Counted from the stretch's first letter, positions 8,654 to 18,303 are shown. The stretch is 64,000 bases of DNA from Burkholderiaceae bacterium (GCA_024235875.1 JACKLP010000008.1:83088-147087); one strand, 5' to 3'. Translations and numbers: made by a program. Notes: generated by a model not told the origin, from the sequence alone.

Positions 8654-10282
8654 CTATCGTCGCGAGCCGTCTCGATCCGTCAGCCGATAGCCGCGCGCCA
8701 GCGCTCGAAACGCGGTGGCCGACGCTTCAGGCGAGAAACCGGGCTCCAGTTCGCTGGCCATGACCGAGGCGACATCGTCGGCCACGGCCGCGGCGGCCTC
8801 GGCGTCCAGGAACAGCAGGCGTGAGCGGCGAGCGAGCACGTCCTCGACGCTGCGAGCGTATTCCCGCCGCACGGCGAATCGCACCATGGCCTCGGACAGG
8901 CCCGGCGCGATGGCACGGTTCGATCCCGGCAACGAATCGAGTTCGGCCGCGTCGGCGCCGTACAGATGCGGCCCCGGCGCATCGGCCACGCCGGCGCCGC
9001 CCGATGCATCGCCGCCTGGCGCACCGATCAGCGATCTCTTGGCCGTGTCGGCCGGACGGCCGGGATCGATGAGCCCCGCCGAGACGCAATGCTCGACCAC
9101 GTCATGTGCCATCGCGCGATACGTGGTCCATTTGCCGCCCGTGACCGAAACCAGGCCGGATCGCGCCACCAGCACGGTGTGCTCGCGCGATACCCGTTGC
9201 GAGGCGACGTCGTCGCCGGCAGGGCGAACCAGCGGTCGCAGGCCGACCCAGATCGAACGCACGTCGGTCCGCGTCGGTGCACGCGCGAGACGGTTCGCGG
9301 TCTCACGCAGGATGAAGTCGATTTCGTCTTCGAAGGCCGCCGGTTCGGCCGGGACATCGGCGCGGGGCGTATCGGTGGTGCCGAGGATCGTCTTGCCCAT
9401 CCAGGGCACGATGAACAATACGCGCCCGTCGCTGGTCCGCGGCACCAGGATCGCGCGCTTGCCCGGATGGAATTCCCGGTCGACGACCAGGTGCACGCCC
9501 TGGCTGGGCGCGACGATCGAACGACTGTCGGTGTCGTCGAGCCGGCGCAGCGTATCGACCCAGACGCCGGTGGCGTTGATCACGCAGCGGGCGCGAATCT
9601 CATGGCGGCGCCCGCTCTCGCGATCCTGGGCAACGACGCCGCGAACCTGCTCGCCTTCGCGCAGCAAGGCGACCACCTCGAAGTGATTGAGCGCGCACGC
9701 CCCTTCCGCGATCGCGGTACGCGCCAGCGCCAGGGCGAGGCGGGCATCGTCGAACTGGCCGTCCCAGTAGGCCAGCGCGCCGGCCAGTCCTTCATGCTTG
9801 ATGCCGGGCGACATCTCTCGAACCTGCGCCGGCCCGACGAATCGCGCGTGTCCGATGTTGCGCCGCCCGGCGAGGAAATCGTAGAGGTGCAGCCCGGCGC
9901 CATAGAACGCGCGGTCGCGCACGCGCCCGCACAGCCCGTAGAGCGGAATCAGGAACTCGAGCGGCTGCGCCAGGTGCGGTGCGTTGCCGATCACGGTCGA
10001 GCGTTCGGCAAGTGCCTCGCGCACCAGGGCGAGATTGCCCTGGGCCAGGTAACGCACGCCCCCGTGCAGCAACTTGGTTGCCCTCGACGAGGTCCCCTTG
10101 GCGAAATCCTCGCGCTCGAGAAGGGCCACGCGCAAGCCGCGCATGGCCAGTTCGAGCGCGATACCGAGTCCGGTGGCGCCGCCGCCGACGATCACGGCGT
10201 CCCAGGCGGCTCGGGTGTCGAGTCGCGCACACAGGGACTCGCGCGATGGCGCGTCTTGGTCGATCATTGGTCTTGACGGCAA
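8654..10282 (-). CDS. glpD: Aerobic glycerol-3-phosphate dehydrogenase
   Basis: A 542-residue flavoprotein that oxidises sn-glycerol-3-phosphate to dihydroxyacetone phosphate at the inner membrane and passes electrons to quinone. The N-terminal FAD dinucleotide fold (DAVIVGGGATGLGIALELAMRG) and the GlpD signature (GTSSRATKLLHGGVRYLAQG) are clear, with the DAO-type C-terminal domain following. The start is either TTG at 10282, preceded by AGGAA at a 6-nt distance, or ATG at 10267 without a good Shine-Dalgarno. I prefer the TTG. It is divergent from glpK, with which it acts in sequence: GlpK makes the substrate of GlpD. Confidence 0.95.
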   Translation of the reverse strand: MPSRPMIDQDAPSRESLCARLDTRAAWDAVIVGGGATGLGIALELAMRGLRVALLEREDFAKGTSSRATKLLHGGVRYLAQGNLALVREALAERSTVIGNAPHLAQPLEFLIPLYGLCGRVRDRAFYGAGLHLYDFLAGRRNIGHARFVGPAQVREMSPGIKHEGLAGALAYWDGQFDDARLALALARTAIAEGACALNHFEVVALLREGEQVRGVVAQDRESGRRHEIRARCVINATGVWVDTLRRLDDTDSRSIVAPSQGVHLVVDREFHPGKRAILVPRTSDGRVLFIVPWMGKTILGTTDTPRADVPAEPAAFEDEIDFILRETANRLARAPTRTDVRSIWVGLRPLVRPAGDDVASQRVSREHTVLVARSGLVSVTGGKWTTYRAMAHDVVEHCVSAGLIDPGRPADTAKRSLIGAPGGDASGGAGVADAPGPHLYGADAAELDSLPGSNRAIAPGLSEAMVRFAVRREYARSVEDVLARRSRLLFLDAEAAAAVADDVASVMASELEPGFSPEASATAFRALARGYRLTDRDGSRR

Positions 10283-10309
10283 GCCGGTTCCTGCGCAGCG
10301 GAGGAGACT
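10283..10309. promoter_or_regulatory. 27-bp glpD/glpK divergent start region with opposing Shine-Dalgarnos
   Basis: These 27 bp separate two TTG start codons. GGAGGAG at 10300-10306 is the Shine-Dalgarno of glpK and decides its start. On the other strand AGGAA lies 6 nt before the glpD TTG. There is no room for promoters between the genes, so each promoter must lie inside the other gene's 5' coding region. Confidence 0.7.
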
Positions 10310-11797
10310 TTGGGCAGCATTCTAGCGATAGACCAGGGCACGACGAGTTCGCGTGCGATCGTCTTCGATGGGCGATTCCGTCCGACCGGGATCGGCCAGT
10401 TCGAGTTCGCCCAGCATTTTCCGCAGTCCGGCTGGGTGGAACACGACCCGGAAGACATCTGGCGAACGACCTGCGATGCCGTGCGCGCCGCGCTCGCGGC
10501 GTGCCCGGTCGATGCGGCCTCGATCGCGGCGATCGGCATCACCAACCAGCGCGAGACGACCCTCGTGTGGGATCGCCGAACGGGCGAACCCATCCACCGG
10601 GCGATCGTCTGGCAGGATCGTCGCACCGCGTCGCAATGCGATCGCCTGCGCGCCGAGGGGCTCGAGCCGCTGATTACCGAACGCACCGGCCTGCTCCTCG
10701 ATCCCTATTTTTCCGGCACCAAGATCGCGTGGATCCTCGATACGGTTCCTGGTGCGCGGCGTCGCGCCGAAGCCGGCGAACTGGCGTTCGGCACGGTCGA
10801 CACGTTCTTGCTGTGGCGGCTGACCGGCGGGCGCGTCCATGCCACCGATGCGACCAATGCCGCCCGGACCCTGCTCTACGATATCGGCCGAAACGCATGG
10901 TGCGACGACTTGCTGCGGGCGCTCGACGTGCCGCGCGCCTTGCTGCCGCAGGTGCACGACTGTGCCGCCGATTTCGGTACCACCGACCCGGCCCTGTTCG
11001 GTGCCGCGATCCCGATCCGCGGGGTGGCCGGCGACCAGCAGGCGGCAACGCTCGGGCAGGCCTGCTTCGAGCCCGGCATGCTCAAGTCCACCTACGGGAC
11101 GGGCTGCTTTGCGGTGCTCAACACCGGTGCCGATCGTGTCACCTCCGGCAATCGCCTGCTGAGCACGATCGCGTATCGCCTGCGCGGCCGCACGAGCTAT
11201 GCGCTCGAGGGCTCGATCTTCGTGGCCGGCGCGGCCATCCAGTGGTTGCGAGACGGGCTCGGCCTGATCCGGGACGCGGCCGAATCGGGCGAGTTGGCGG
11301 CCGCGGCCGACGAGACCCAGTCGGTCTACCTGGTGCCCGCGTTCACGGGCCTGGGGGCGCCGCACTGGGATGCCGATGCGCGCGGTGCGATCTTCGGGCT
11401 CACGCGCGCGACCGGTCCCAGGGAGCTCGCGCGCGCGGCGCTCGAATCCGTGTGCTTCCAGACCTGCGACCTGATCGAGGCCATGCGACGGGACTGGTCC
11501 GACGCGGCCGGTCGCGTGTTGCGGGTCGATGGCGGCATGGTGGCGTCGGACTGGACCATGCAGCGGCTTGCCGACCTGCTCGGTGCGCCGGTCGACAGGC
11601 CGCGTGTGCTCGAGACCACGGCGCTGGGCGCTGCCTGGCTGGCGGGCATGCAGGCCGGCGAATGGCCCGACGAGGCGGCGTTCTCGCGAACCTGGCAACG
11701 CGAGCGGCGATTCGAGCCGGCGATGCCCGAAGCCACCCGCAGCCAGCGGCTCGAAGGCTGGCACGATTCGCTCGCCCGCACCCTGTCGCGGCGCTGA
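10310..11797 (+). CDS. glpK: Glycerol kinase
   Basis: A 495-residue FGGY-family kinase that phosphorylates glycerol to sn-glycerol-3-phosphate. The N-terminal phosphate-binding loop ILAIDQGTTSSRAIVFD is exact. The FGGY signature region (YGTGCFAVLNTG), the glycerol-binding WVEHDPEDIW and the C-terminal RVDGGMVASDWTMQ...VDRP stretch are present, and length is standard. The start is TTG at 10310, set by GGAGGAG at a 3-nt spacing; no upstream in-frame ATG gives a plausible N-terminus. No glpF or glpR gene is seen in the window. Confidence 0.97.
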   Translation: MGSILAIDQGTTSSRAIVFDGRFRPTGIGQFEFAQHFPQSGWVEHDPEDIWRTTCDAVRAALAACPVDAASIAAIGITNQRETTLVWDRRTGEPIHRAIVWQDRRTASQCDRLRAEGLEPLITERTGLLLDPYFSGTKIAWILDTVPGARRRAEAGELAFGTVDTFLLWRLTGGRVHATDATNAARTLLYDIGRNAWCDDLLRALDVPRALLPQVHDCAADFGTTDPALFGAAIPIRGVAGDQQAATLGQACFEPGMLKSTYGTGCFAVLNTGADRVTSGNRLLSTIAYRLRGRTSYALEGSIFVAGAAIQWLRDGLGLIRDAAESGELAAAADETQSVYLVPAFTGLGAPHWDADARGAIFGLTRATGPRELARAALESVCFQTCDLIEAMRRDWSDAAGRVLRVDGGMVASDWTMQRLADLLGAPVDRPRVLETTALGAAWLAGMQAGEWPDEAAFSRTWQRERRFEPAMPEATRSQRLEGWHDSLARTLSRR

Positions 11798-12001
11798 GCG
11801 ATTCCGCCGGGGTGGCGGGCGAAGGCCGTTCGTCGGGCACGAAACGAGAACTAATGCCGCCCGAGCGGGTCGGGATTGTTACGGGCTCGGATCACCGGGG
11901 TAAGATGGTCTCGTCCGGCGTGCGCCACAAGCGCGCGTTCCGGGACGGGCCGCCTGCGGGCGGCCGATGGCAGACACGATCGACGCCGGAGAACGAGACG
12001 C

Positions 12002-15000
12002 ATGAACGCACCGCTGACCCCCGCGGCTTCGGAGGCGCTCGAACGAGCCCTTCGCGACGTATCCCTCGACGACAAATACACGCTCGAGCGTGGGCGTGCC
12101 TTCATGTCGGGCACGCAGGCGCTGGTTCGCCTGCCCATGCTGCAGCGCGAACGCGATCGGGCCGCCGGGCTCGCGACCGCCGGCTTCATCTCGGGCTATC
12201 GCGGCTCGCCGCTCGGCGGCCTCGATCAGGCCTTGTGGAAGGCCCGTGAGCACCTGCAGCGCCATCACATCGTTTTTCAGCCCGGCCTGAACGAGGATCT
12301 CGCAGCGACCAGCCTTTGGGGCACCCAGCAGCTCGACCTGACCCCGAAGGCCAATGTCGACGGTGTATTCGGCCTCTGGTATGGCAAGGGGCCCGGCGTC
12401 GATCGCTGCGGCGACGTGTTCAAGCATGCGAATGCCGCCGGCAGTTCCAGGCATGGTGGCGTGCTGGTGCTCGCCGGCGATGACCATGGGGCGAAGTCGT
12501 CCACGCTGCCGAACCAGTCGGACCATATCTTCAAGGCTTGCGGCCTGCCGGTGTTGTATCCGTCGTCGGTCCAGGAGTACCTCGACTATGGCTTGCACGG
12601 CTGGGCCATGTCGCGGTTCACCGGCCTGTGGGTCGCGATGAAGGCGGTGACCGAGGTGATCGAGGCGTCCGCGTCGGTCGACGTCGATCCCTGGCGCGTT
12701 CGGATCGCCTTGCCCGACGACTTCGATCTGCCCCCCGACGGCTTGAACATCCGTTGGCCCGACGCGCCACTGGCGCAGGAGGCCCGGCTGTTCGACTACA
12801 AGTGGTATGCAGCGCTCGCCTATGTGCGCGCGAATCGCCTGAACCGGACCGTCATCGACTCGCCCGATGCCTGGTTCGGCATCGTGACCGGCGGCAAGGC
12901 CTATCTGGATACCCGGCAGGCGCTCGAAGATCTCGGGCTGGACGAAGACGACTGCCGGCGCATTGGATTGCGCCTGTTCAAGTGCGGCGTGGTCTGGCCT
13001 CTCGAGGCGCAGACGATCTCGGGATTCGCGCGTGGCCTGGGCGAGATCCTGGTGGTCGAGGAAAAGCGCCAGATCCTCGAGTACGCGCTCAAGGAAGAGC
13101 TCTACAACTGGCCCGACGCCGAGCGGCCGCGGGTCTATGGCAAGTTCGACGAGAAGGACGGACGCGGCGGTGAATGGGCAATGCCACAGGGCCGGTGGCT
13201 GCTTCCGGCCCACGCCGAGCTCTCGCCGGCGATCATCGCCAAGGCGATTGCCGCGCGGCTGCTGCGGCCCGGAAAGTACGGTGCGCGCTTCGAGCTCGAT
13301 TCGGCCCTGCGCGAGCGCATAGAACAGCGGCTGGCGATCATCGAGGCCAAGGAGGGTGCGCTGGCCCAACCGTCGGTGAGCGCCGTGCGCACGCCGACCT
13401 TCTGCTCGGGCTGTCCGCACAATACTTCGACCCATGTGCCCGAGGGATCGAGAGCCGTGGCCGGCATCGGCTGCCACTACATGACGATCTGGATGCCCGA
13501 GCGGCGCACGTCCACGTTCACGCAGATGGGCGGCGAGGGCGTGCCGTGGATCGGGCAGGTGCCGTTCACCGACGAGACCCACATCTTCGCCAATCTGGGC
13601 GACGGGACGTATTTTCACTCGGGGCTGCTCGCGATCCGCGCCTCGATCGCTGCCGGCGTCAACATCACCTACAAGATCCTCTACAACGATGCGGTGGCCA
13701 TGACCGGTGGGCAACCGGTCGATGGCTCGATCTCGGTGCCGCAGATCGTCGCCCAGGTCCGCGCCGAAGGGGTGCGGGAAGTCGTGATCGTGACCGACGA
13801 GCCGGACAAGTATCGGGGCCGCACGGCGACGGCACTCGAGGGCGTGCCGGTGCATCATCGCGATGCGCTCGATCGCGTGCAACGCGAGTTGCGCGAGCTG
13901 CCCGGGTGCAGCGTGCTCGTCTATGACCAGACCTGTGCCTCCGAGAAGCGGCGCCGGCGCAAGCGTGTGGTTGATGGGAAGCCGGGCTATCCGGACCCGG
14001 CGCGCCGCGTCGTGATCAACGAGTTGGTCTGCGAGGGCTGCGGCGATTGCAGCGTGCAGAGTGCCTGCGTGTCGATCGAGCCCATCGAGACCGAGTTCGG
14101 CCGCAAGCGTCGAATCAACCAGTCGACCTGCAACAAGGACTATTCCTGTCTGAAGGGCTTTTGCCCCAGCCTGGTGACGGTGGAAGGGGGGCAACTTCGC
14201 CGACCGGCCGTGGCATCGCAGGCGGCCTCGGCCGACTGGCCCGGCCCGGCCGAGCCCGTCAAGGTCGGCATCGGCGACTCGGGCAATCCCACCTACGGCA
14301 TCCTGGTCACCGGCGTCGGTGGCAGCGGCGTGGTCACGGTCGGCCAACTGCTGGGCATGGCTGCGCACCTGCAAGGTCTCGAGGTCTCTGTTCTCGACAT
14401 GGCGGGCCTGGCCCAGAAGGGGGGCGCGGTGTTCTCGCATGTACAGCTCGCGCCGGCCGGGCGAGCGCTGCACGCGACCCGCATCGCGACCGGCGAGGCC
14501 GACCTGGTGATCGGGGCCGATCTCGTCGTGACCGCGGGCACGGAGGCGCTCTCGAAGATGCGCCGCGGCGTGACCCGGGCCGTGGTCAATACCGACGTGG
14601 CGCCGACCTCGGACTTCCTGCGCGATCCCGACTGGCATCTCGAGGTCTCGGGCCTGCGCGAGAACGTCGTCGACGCGGCGGGTGCCGAGGATATGGCGTT
14701 CTTCGATGCCACGACGCTCGCCAGCGCATTGATGGGCGATGCGATCTTCACCAACCCGCTGCTGCTGGGCTATGCATGGCAGAAGGGTTGGCTGCCTGTC
14801 GAGCGCGAGGCGATCGAGCGCGCGATCGAACTCAATGGTGTCGCCGTGGACAAGAACCGGGCGGCCTTCACCTGGGGGCGGCGCTATGCGAGCGACCCGG
14901 AGGCGGTTGCGCGTCACCTGGCGCCGAGCCGGGCCGCGGCGCAGGGGCGCGCGGCCGAAGCGGACGATCTCGAGCATTTCGTCGAGCGACGGCGCGCCTT

Positions 15001-15646
15001 TCTCGTCGACTATCAGAACGAGGCCTATGCGCAGCGCTACGCGGCGCTGGTCGCGCGCGTGCGCCTGGCCGAGAACGATCGACTGGGCGAGGCGCGTGCG
15101 GGCGCGCGCCTCGCTCGCGCCGTGGCCGCGGGGCTCTTCAAACTGATGGCGTACAAGGACGAATACGAGGTCGCGCGTCTGCATCGCGATCCGCGCTTCC
15201 TGGACGCGATCGCAGCACAGTTCGAGGGCGACTATCGGGTGCGCTTCCATCTGGCGCCGCCAGGCCTCGCCCGACCCGCGTCGCCCGGCGGGCGTCCGCG
15301 CAAGCGGGCCTACGGTGCACTTGCAGGACCCCTGTTCGCGTTGCTTTCCTCCCTGCGTTTCCTGCGTGGCACCTGGCTCGATCCGTTCGGGCATGGTGCC
15401 GAGCGTCGCCGCGAGCGCGCCGCGCTCGCATCCTATGAAGCGCTCATCGACGAGCTGATGTCGACGCTCGATGCGGGCAATCACGGGCTCGCGGTCGAGA
15501 TCGCTTCACTGCCGCTGGAGGTCCGTGGATTCGGCCCGGTCAAGCAGGCCGCCGAGGATGCCGCCCAACGCCGCGAGACCGAATTGCTCGCGCAATGGCG
15601 TGGCGGGTCGCGCACGATCGTCATTCGCGAAGTCGCTCGCGCCTGA
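12002..15646 (+). CDS. Indolepyruvate/2-oxoacid:ferredoxin oxidoreductase, single-chain fusion
   Basis: A 1214-residue enzyme that joins the alpha and beta parts of indolepyruvate ferredoxin oxidoreductase in one chain and oxidatively decarboxylates aryl or branched 2-oxoacids to acyl-CoA. The pyruvate-ferredoxin-type N-terminal domain is at about 1-430, and the thiamine diphosphate domain (GDGTYFHSGLLAIRAS...YNDAVAMTGGQP) at about 450-640. Cysteine clusters lie at about 676-725 (CEGCGDCSVQSAC and CNKDYSCLKGFC). A gamma-type domain follows from about 766 (VTGVGGSGVVTVGQLLG). The last 200 residues form the usual C-terminal extension. I start at ATG 12002, with GGAGA upstream and LTPAASEALERALRDVSLDDKY following. 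It probably acts in amino-acid catabolism. It is monocistronic or followed by the hydrolase. Confidence 0.93.
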   Translation: MNAPLTPAASEALERALRDVSLDDKYTLERGRAFMSGTQALVRLPMLQRERDRAAGLATAGFISGYRGSPLGGLDQALWKAREHLQRHHIVFQPGLNEDLAATSLWGTQQLDLTPKANVDGVFGLWYGKGPGVDRCGDVFKHANAAGSSRHGGVLVLAGDDHGAKSSTLPNQSDHIFKACGLPVLYPSSVQEYLDYGLHGWAMSRFTGLWVAMKAVTEVIEASASVDVDPWRVRIALPDDFDLPPDGLNIRWPDAPLAQEARLFDYKWYAALAYVRANRLNRTVIDSPDAWFGIVTGGKAYLDTRQALEDLGLDEDDCRRIGLRLFKCGVVWPLEAQTISGFARGLGEILVVEEKRQILEYALKEELYNWPDAERPRVYGKFDEKDGRGGEWAMPQGRWLLPAHAELSPAIIAKAIAARLLRPGKYGARFELDSALRERIEQRLAIIEAKEGALAQPSVSAVRTPTFCSGCPHNTSTHVPEGSRAVAGIGCHYMTIWMPERRTSTFTQMGGEGVPWIGQVPFTDETHIFANLGDGTYFHSGLLAIRASIAAGVNITYKILYNDAVAMTGGQPVDGSISVPQIVAQVRAEGVREVVIVTDEPDKYRGRTATALEGVPVHHRDALDRVQRELRELPGCSVLVYDQTCASEKRRRRKRVVDGKPGYPDPARRVVINELVCEGCGDCSVQSACVSIEPIETEFGRKRRINQSTCNKDYSCLKGFCPSLVTVEGGQLRRPAVASQAASADWPGPAEPVKVGIGDSGNPTYGILVTGVGGSGVVTVGQLLGMAAHLQGLEVSVLDMAGLAQKGGAVFSHVQLAPAGRALHATRIATGEADLVIGADLVVTAGTEALSKMRRGVTRAVVNTDVAPTSDFLRDPDWHLEVSGLRENVVDAAGAEDMAFFDATTLASALMGDAIFTNPLLLGYAWQKGWLPVEREAIERAIELNGVAVDKNRAAFTWGRRYASDPEAVARHLAPSRAAAQGRAAEADDLEHFVERRRAFLVDYQNEAYAQRYAALVARVRLAENDRLGEARAGARLARAVAAGLFKLMAYKDEYEVARLHRDPRFLDAIAAQFEGDYRVRFHLAPPGLARPASPGGRPRKRAYGALAGPLFALLSSLRFLRGTWLDPFGHGAERRRERAALASYEALIDELMSTLDAGNHGLAVEIASLPLEVRGFGPVKQAAEDAAQRRETELLAQWRGGSRTIVIREVARA

Positions 15647-15691
15647 GGCCTGGGGTATCTTCGGGCAGGACTGTTCGCAACGGAGGCGGGC

Positions 15692-16552
15692 ATGGGCGAG
15701 GCGGCATTGCCGGGGGTGGCAGCGATTCGCGAGTCGGGCTGGGTTTCGCCGATCAGCGGCGAGCTCTACTGTCGCGCCTGGCAACCGATCGCGCCGCACG
15801 ACGGCGCGGGGGTCTATCTGTTGCATGGATTGGGCGAGCATGTCGGTCGATACGATGCGCTGGCGGCCTTCCTTTGCCAGCGTGGCTGGCACGTGGCCTC
15901 CCATGATCATCACGGGCATGGCCGCTCTGCCGGGCGCCGCGGAACGATGCCGCGGGCACAAGCGCTCACCGACGACGCCACCGAGTTGGTCGCCTCGTTC
16001 GAACGCATGCTCGGGCGGCCGCCGATCGTGCTCGGCCACAGCCTGGGCGGGGCGCTTGCGGCCGAGCTGGTCGTCGTGCGGGGGGTCCCCGCTAGAGGAC
16101 TGGTGTTGTCGTCGCCAGCATTGGACCCCGGCATGAACCCGGTCCAGAAGCTGCTGCTCGCGCTGATGGAGCGGCTCGCGCCGGGGCTCGCGATCGGCAA
16201 CGGCCTCGACCCGCAGCGTATCTCCCACGATGCCGGCGTCGTCGCGGCCTATCGCGACGACCCGCTGGTCCACGACCGGGTCAGTGCGCGCGTCGTGCGA
16301 TGGTTGGTCGATGCCGGTCTGGCGTCGGTCAGGCGGGCGGGCGCGCTCGAGACCGACGTGCTGCTGCTGGTCTCGGGTGCCGATACCCTGGTCGACCCGC
16401 TGGCCGCGCGACGCTTCGCCGACGCCGCGCCGCCCTCGCGCACCACGCTGCACTGGCACGACGAGGCCTGGCACGAGCTGTTCAACGAGATCGAGCCGAT
16501 ACGCCGTCATGCCTATGAGCAGCTCGGCGCCTGGCTGGACACCCGGCGCTAG
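15692..16552 (+). CDS. Alpha/beta hydrolase, monoacylglycerol-lipase-like
   Basis: A 286-residue serine hydrolase. The oxyanion region VYLLHGLGEHVGRY, the family stretch HDHHGHGRSAG, the nucleophile S117 in LGHSLGG, an acidic residue in SGADTLVDP and the histidine in HDEAWHELFNE make a full catalytic triad. The pattern HGHGRS plus WHELFNE near the end is typical of monoglyceride lipase/lysophospholipase (Hydrolase_4) proteins. The start is supported by GGAGG 5 nt upstream. There is no signal peptide, so it is likely cytosolic. The stop codon TAG shares its last base with the left end of the inverted-repeat element at 16552. Confidence 0.9.
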   Translation: MGEAALPGVAAIRESGWVSPISGELYCRAWQPIAPHDGAGVYLLHGLGEHVGRYDALAAFLCQRGWHVASHDHHGHGRSAGRRGTMPRAQALTDDATELVASFERMLGRPPIVLGHSLGGALAAELVVVRGVPARGLVLSSPALDPGMNPVQKLLLALMERLAPGLAIGNGLDPQRISHDAGVVAAYRDDPLVHDRVSARVVRWLVDAGLASVRRAGALETDVLLLVSGADTLVDPLAARRFADAAPPSRTTLHWHDEAWHELFNEIEPIRRHAYEQLGAWLDTRR

Positions 16553-16816
16553 GGCCTGTTCACACGACGTTCGCGCCCGGCGTGGCACCATGAAATGGCG
16601 AGAGCAAGGCGAAAAGCGCAGTCGTGGCGGGGCTACGGCGAGCATTTTCAACGCTGGGCTCGCCATTTCATGGTGCCACCCGAAGGGCAGCGGGCAGGAT
16701 CGCCGCTCGAGTGCGTTGCGTCCTCCTTGTGTGCGCACGCACACGGCGTCGGCCGCGCCTTCTCGAACAGCGATCCTGCCCGCTGCGCCGGGGGCGAACG
16801 TCGTGTGAACAGGCCC
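16552..16816. repeat. 265-bp nested inverted-repeat element (MITE-like, cruciform-forming)
   Basis: The outer arms 16552-16582 and 16786-16816 are 31 bp with a single mismatch (outermost 23 bp perfect). Inside are two independent hairpins: 16582-16602 pairs perfectly with 16659-16679 (21 bp), and 16687-16702 pairs perfectly with 16771-16786 (16 bp). The loop of the first hairpin can pair further imperfectly, and the loop of the second holds GTGTGC-GCAC-GCACAC. Together they fold as a three-way junction on either strand. The element begins at the last base of a stop codon and lies between convergent genes. It encodes no transposase, and I see no clear target-site duplication. It fills most of the gap at 16553-16887. 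Confidence 0.85.
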
Positions 16817-16887
16817 CAGGAGGCGGGGGCGCGCGTCGGCTGGCTCGGTTTCGTGCCGGGAGCCCGCCGTCGCGGGGTGCCGGGCGC

Positions 16888-18303
16888 TCAGCCCATGAAG
16901 CCGAGATCGCGCTCGGCACCGAAATTCGCCAGGTTCGGGAATACGTCCGCCAAGGCAGCATCTTCCACGCCGAACCAGCGTGCCAGTGTCGCGCCGTACT
17001 GGTCGACCGAGATCCCCGGGATCAGGCGGCCGTTGCCGACGTCGTCGTCGGTCAGGTTCCCGATGGTCGGATAGCGGCCGTAGATGTCGCCGCCGCGGAC
17101 CGCGCCCCCAACGACGAAGTGGTGTGCACCCCATCCGTGGTCGGTGCCGTCGCCATTGCTGGTGCCGGTCCGACCGAAATCGGACGCGGTGAAGGTCGTG
17201 ACGTCTCCGGCGGCGCCGATCGCCGGACTCGCGAGCAGGCGCTCGAAGTACTCGAGCGCCTGCGCGAGGCCGCCGAGCAACTCCGCCTGGCGGGCGCGCT
17301 GGCCGCTATGCGTGTCGAAGCCGCCGGTGCTCACGAAGAAGGTCTGTCTGCGCAGGCCGAGCGCGCCTCGACCGGCGATGATGCGGGCGACGGTATTGAG
17401 TTGCGTCGCCAGACCATTGGTCTGGGTCGTCCCTGGGAGGGTGGGGACAGGTTCCAGGCTGGCGGCATCGATCATGGCCGCGTTCAACGCGGCCTGCGCG
17501 TCGAGCGTACGGGTCGTGACGCCGGCATGCGAGCGCTCGATCAGGTTCGGTCCCGAAGACGTGATCACGTTGCGGTAGATCTCGGCCGCCTGGCGAGAGC
17601 CGAACAACCAGCCGTCGAGACCGCCAATCGAGGCGGCGCCGTTGCGGCCGATCTGGAACGGAATGGTCTGCTGGCCGGCCAGCCAGACGGCATTGCCCGA
17701 GGCCGACACGCAGGTGAACGAGTTGGTGGCGTTGGTGTCGCCGAGCAGATCGCCGAGTCGACCGCCCCAGCCGACGCGTGCGCCCTCGGGGGCATAGGCC
17801 TGCCAGGTCGACTGCTGGTCGTTGTGCGAGAAGAGCTTGGGCGGGAGCGGCACGCTGGCGGCGCGGAACTGGCTCTTGGTGGTGGGTGCGATCAGCGTGC
17901 CGACATTGGCGATCACCGCGGCGCGACCGTCGTCGAACATCGCCTTCATGGGGCCCATGGACGGATGAATCGCGAAGTTTCGTCCCGACTGCGGTGTGCT
18001 CGGTACGATCTCGAGCACGCCACCCGAAGCGCCGGGCGCGTCCAGGGCGAGCGAAGTGGACGCGCTCGCCCGCAATCCGCGATATGCGGCCCAGGAATCG
18101 GGATCCGTTGCCAGGACTGTGTTGCCCTGGTCGTTGCCGCCGAACATGAACACGCATACCAGGGCCCGGTAGTCGGTGGCTGCCTGCGCCGATGCCGCGC
18201 CGACCGCGGCGAGGTTGACCGCGAACGGCGCAGCGGCTCCGAGCGGCGAGAGCAGCGAGGCGGTCCGCAGGAACCGCCGGCGTCCGGCGTCGATCGATCT
18301 CAT
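16888..18303 (-). CDS. DUF1501 family secreted protein (Tat signal)
   Basis: A 471-residue protein with a twin-arginine signal (RRRFLR at residues 8-13, then a hydrophobic stretch to ASAQA). The mature part follows the DUF1501 pattern: LVCVFMFGGNDQGNT, then FAIHPSMGPMKAMFDDGRAAVIANVG, STGGFDTHSGQRARQAELLGGLAQAL, and FGRTGTSNGDGTDHGWGAHHFVVGG. This fold is related to sulfatase/alkaline-phosphatase enzymes, but the biochemical role is unknown. It lies 19 bp downstream of the DUF1800 gene, its usual partner in many Proteobacteria and Planctomycetes. Folding in the cytoplasm before Tat export suggests a bound cofactor or metal (inference). Confidence 0.92.
   Translation of the reverse strand: MRSIDAGRRRFLRTASLLSPLGAAAPFAVNLAAVGAASAQAATDYRALVCVFMFGGNDQGNTVLATDPDSWAAYRGLRASASTSLALDAPGASGGVLEIVPSTPQSGRNFAIHPSMGPMKAMFDDGRAAVIANVGTLIAPTTKSQFRAASVPLPPKLFSHNDQQSTWQAYAPEGARVGWGGRLGDLLGDTNATNSFTCVSASGNAVWLAGQQTIPFQIGRNGAASIGGLDGWLFGSRQAAEIYRNVITSSGPNLIERSHAGVTTRTLDAQAALNAAMIDAASLEPVPTLPGTTQTNGLATQLNTVARIIAGRGALGLRRQTFFVSTGGFDTHSGQRARQAELLGGLAQALEYFERLLASPAIGAAGDVTTFTASDFGRTGTSNGDGTDHGWGAHHFVVGGAVRGGDIYGRYPTIGNLTDDDVGNGRLIPGISVDQYGATLARWFGVEDAALADVFPNLANFGAERDLGFMG

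Noticed and set aside
11761..11790. TGGCACG near the end of glpK as a second sigma-54 promoter
   Set aside because: The -12 TTGC element is missing at the required spacing.
11879..15484. Open frame of about 1200 codons antisense to the 2-oxoacid:ferredoxin oxidoreductase
   Set aside because: Arginine/histidine-rich shadow sequence without domains; the plus-strand frame has all enzyme motifs.
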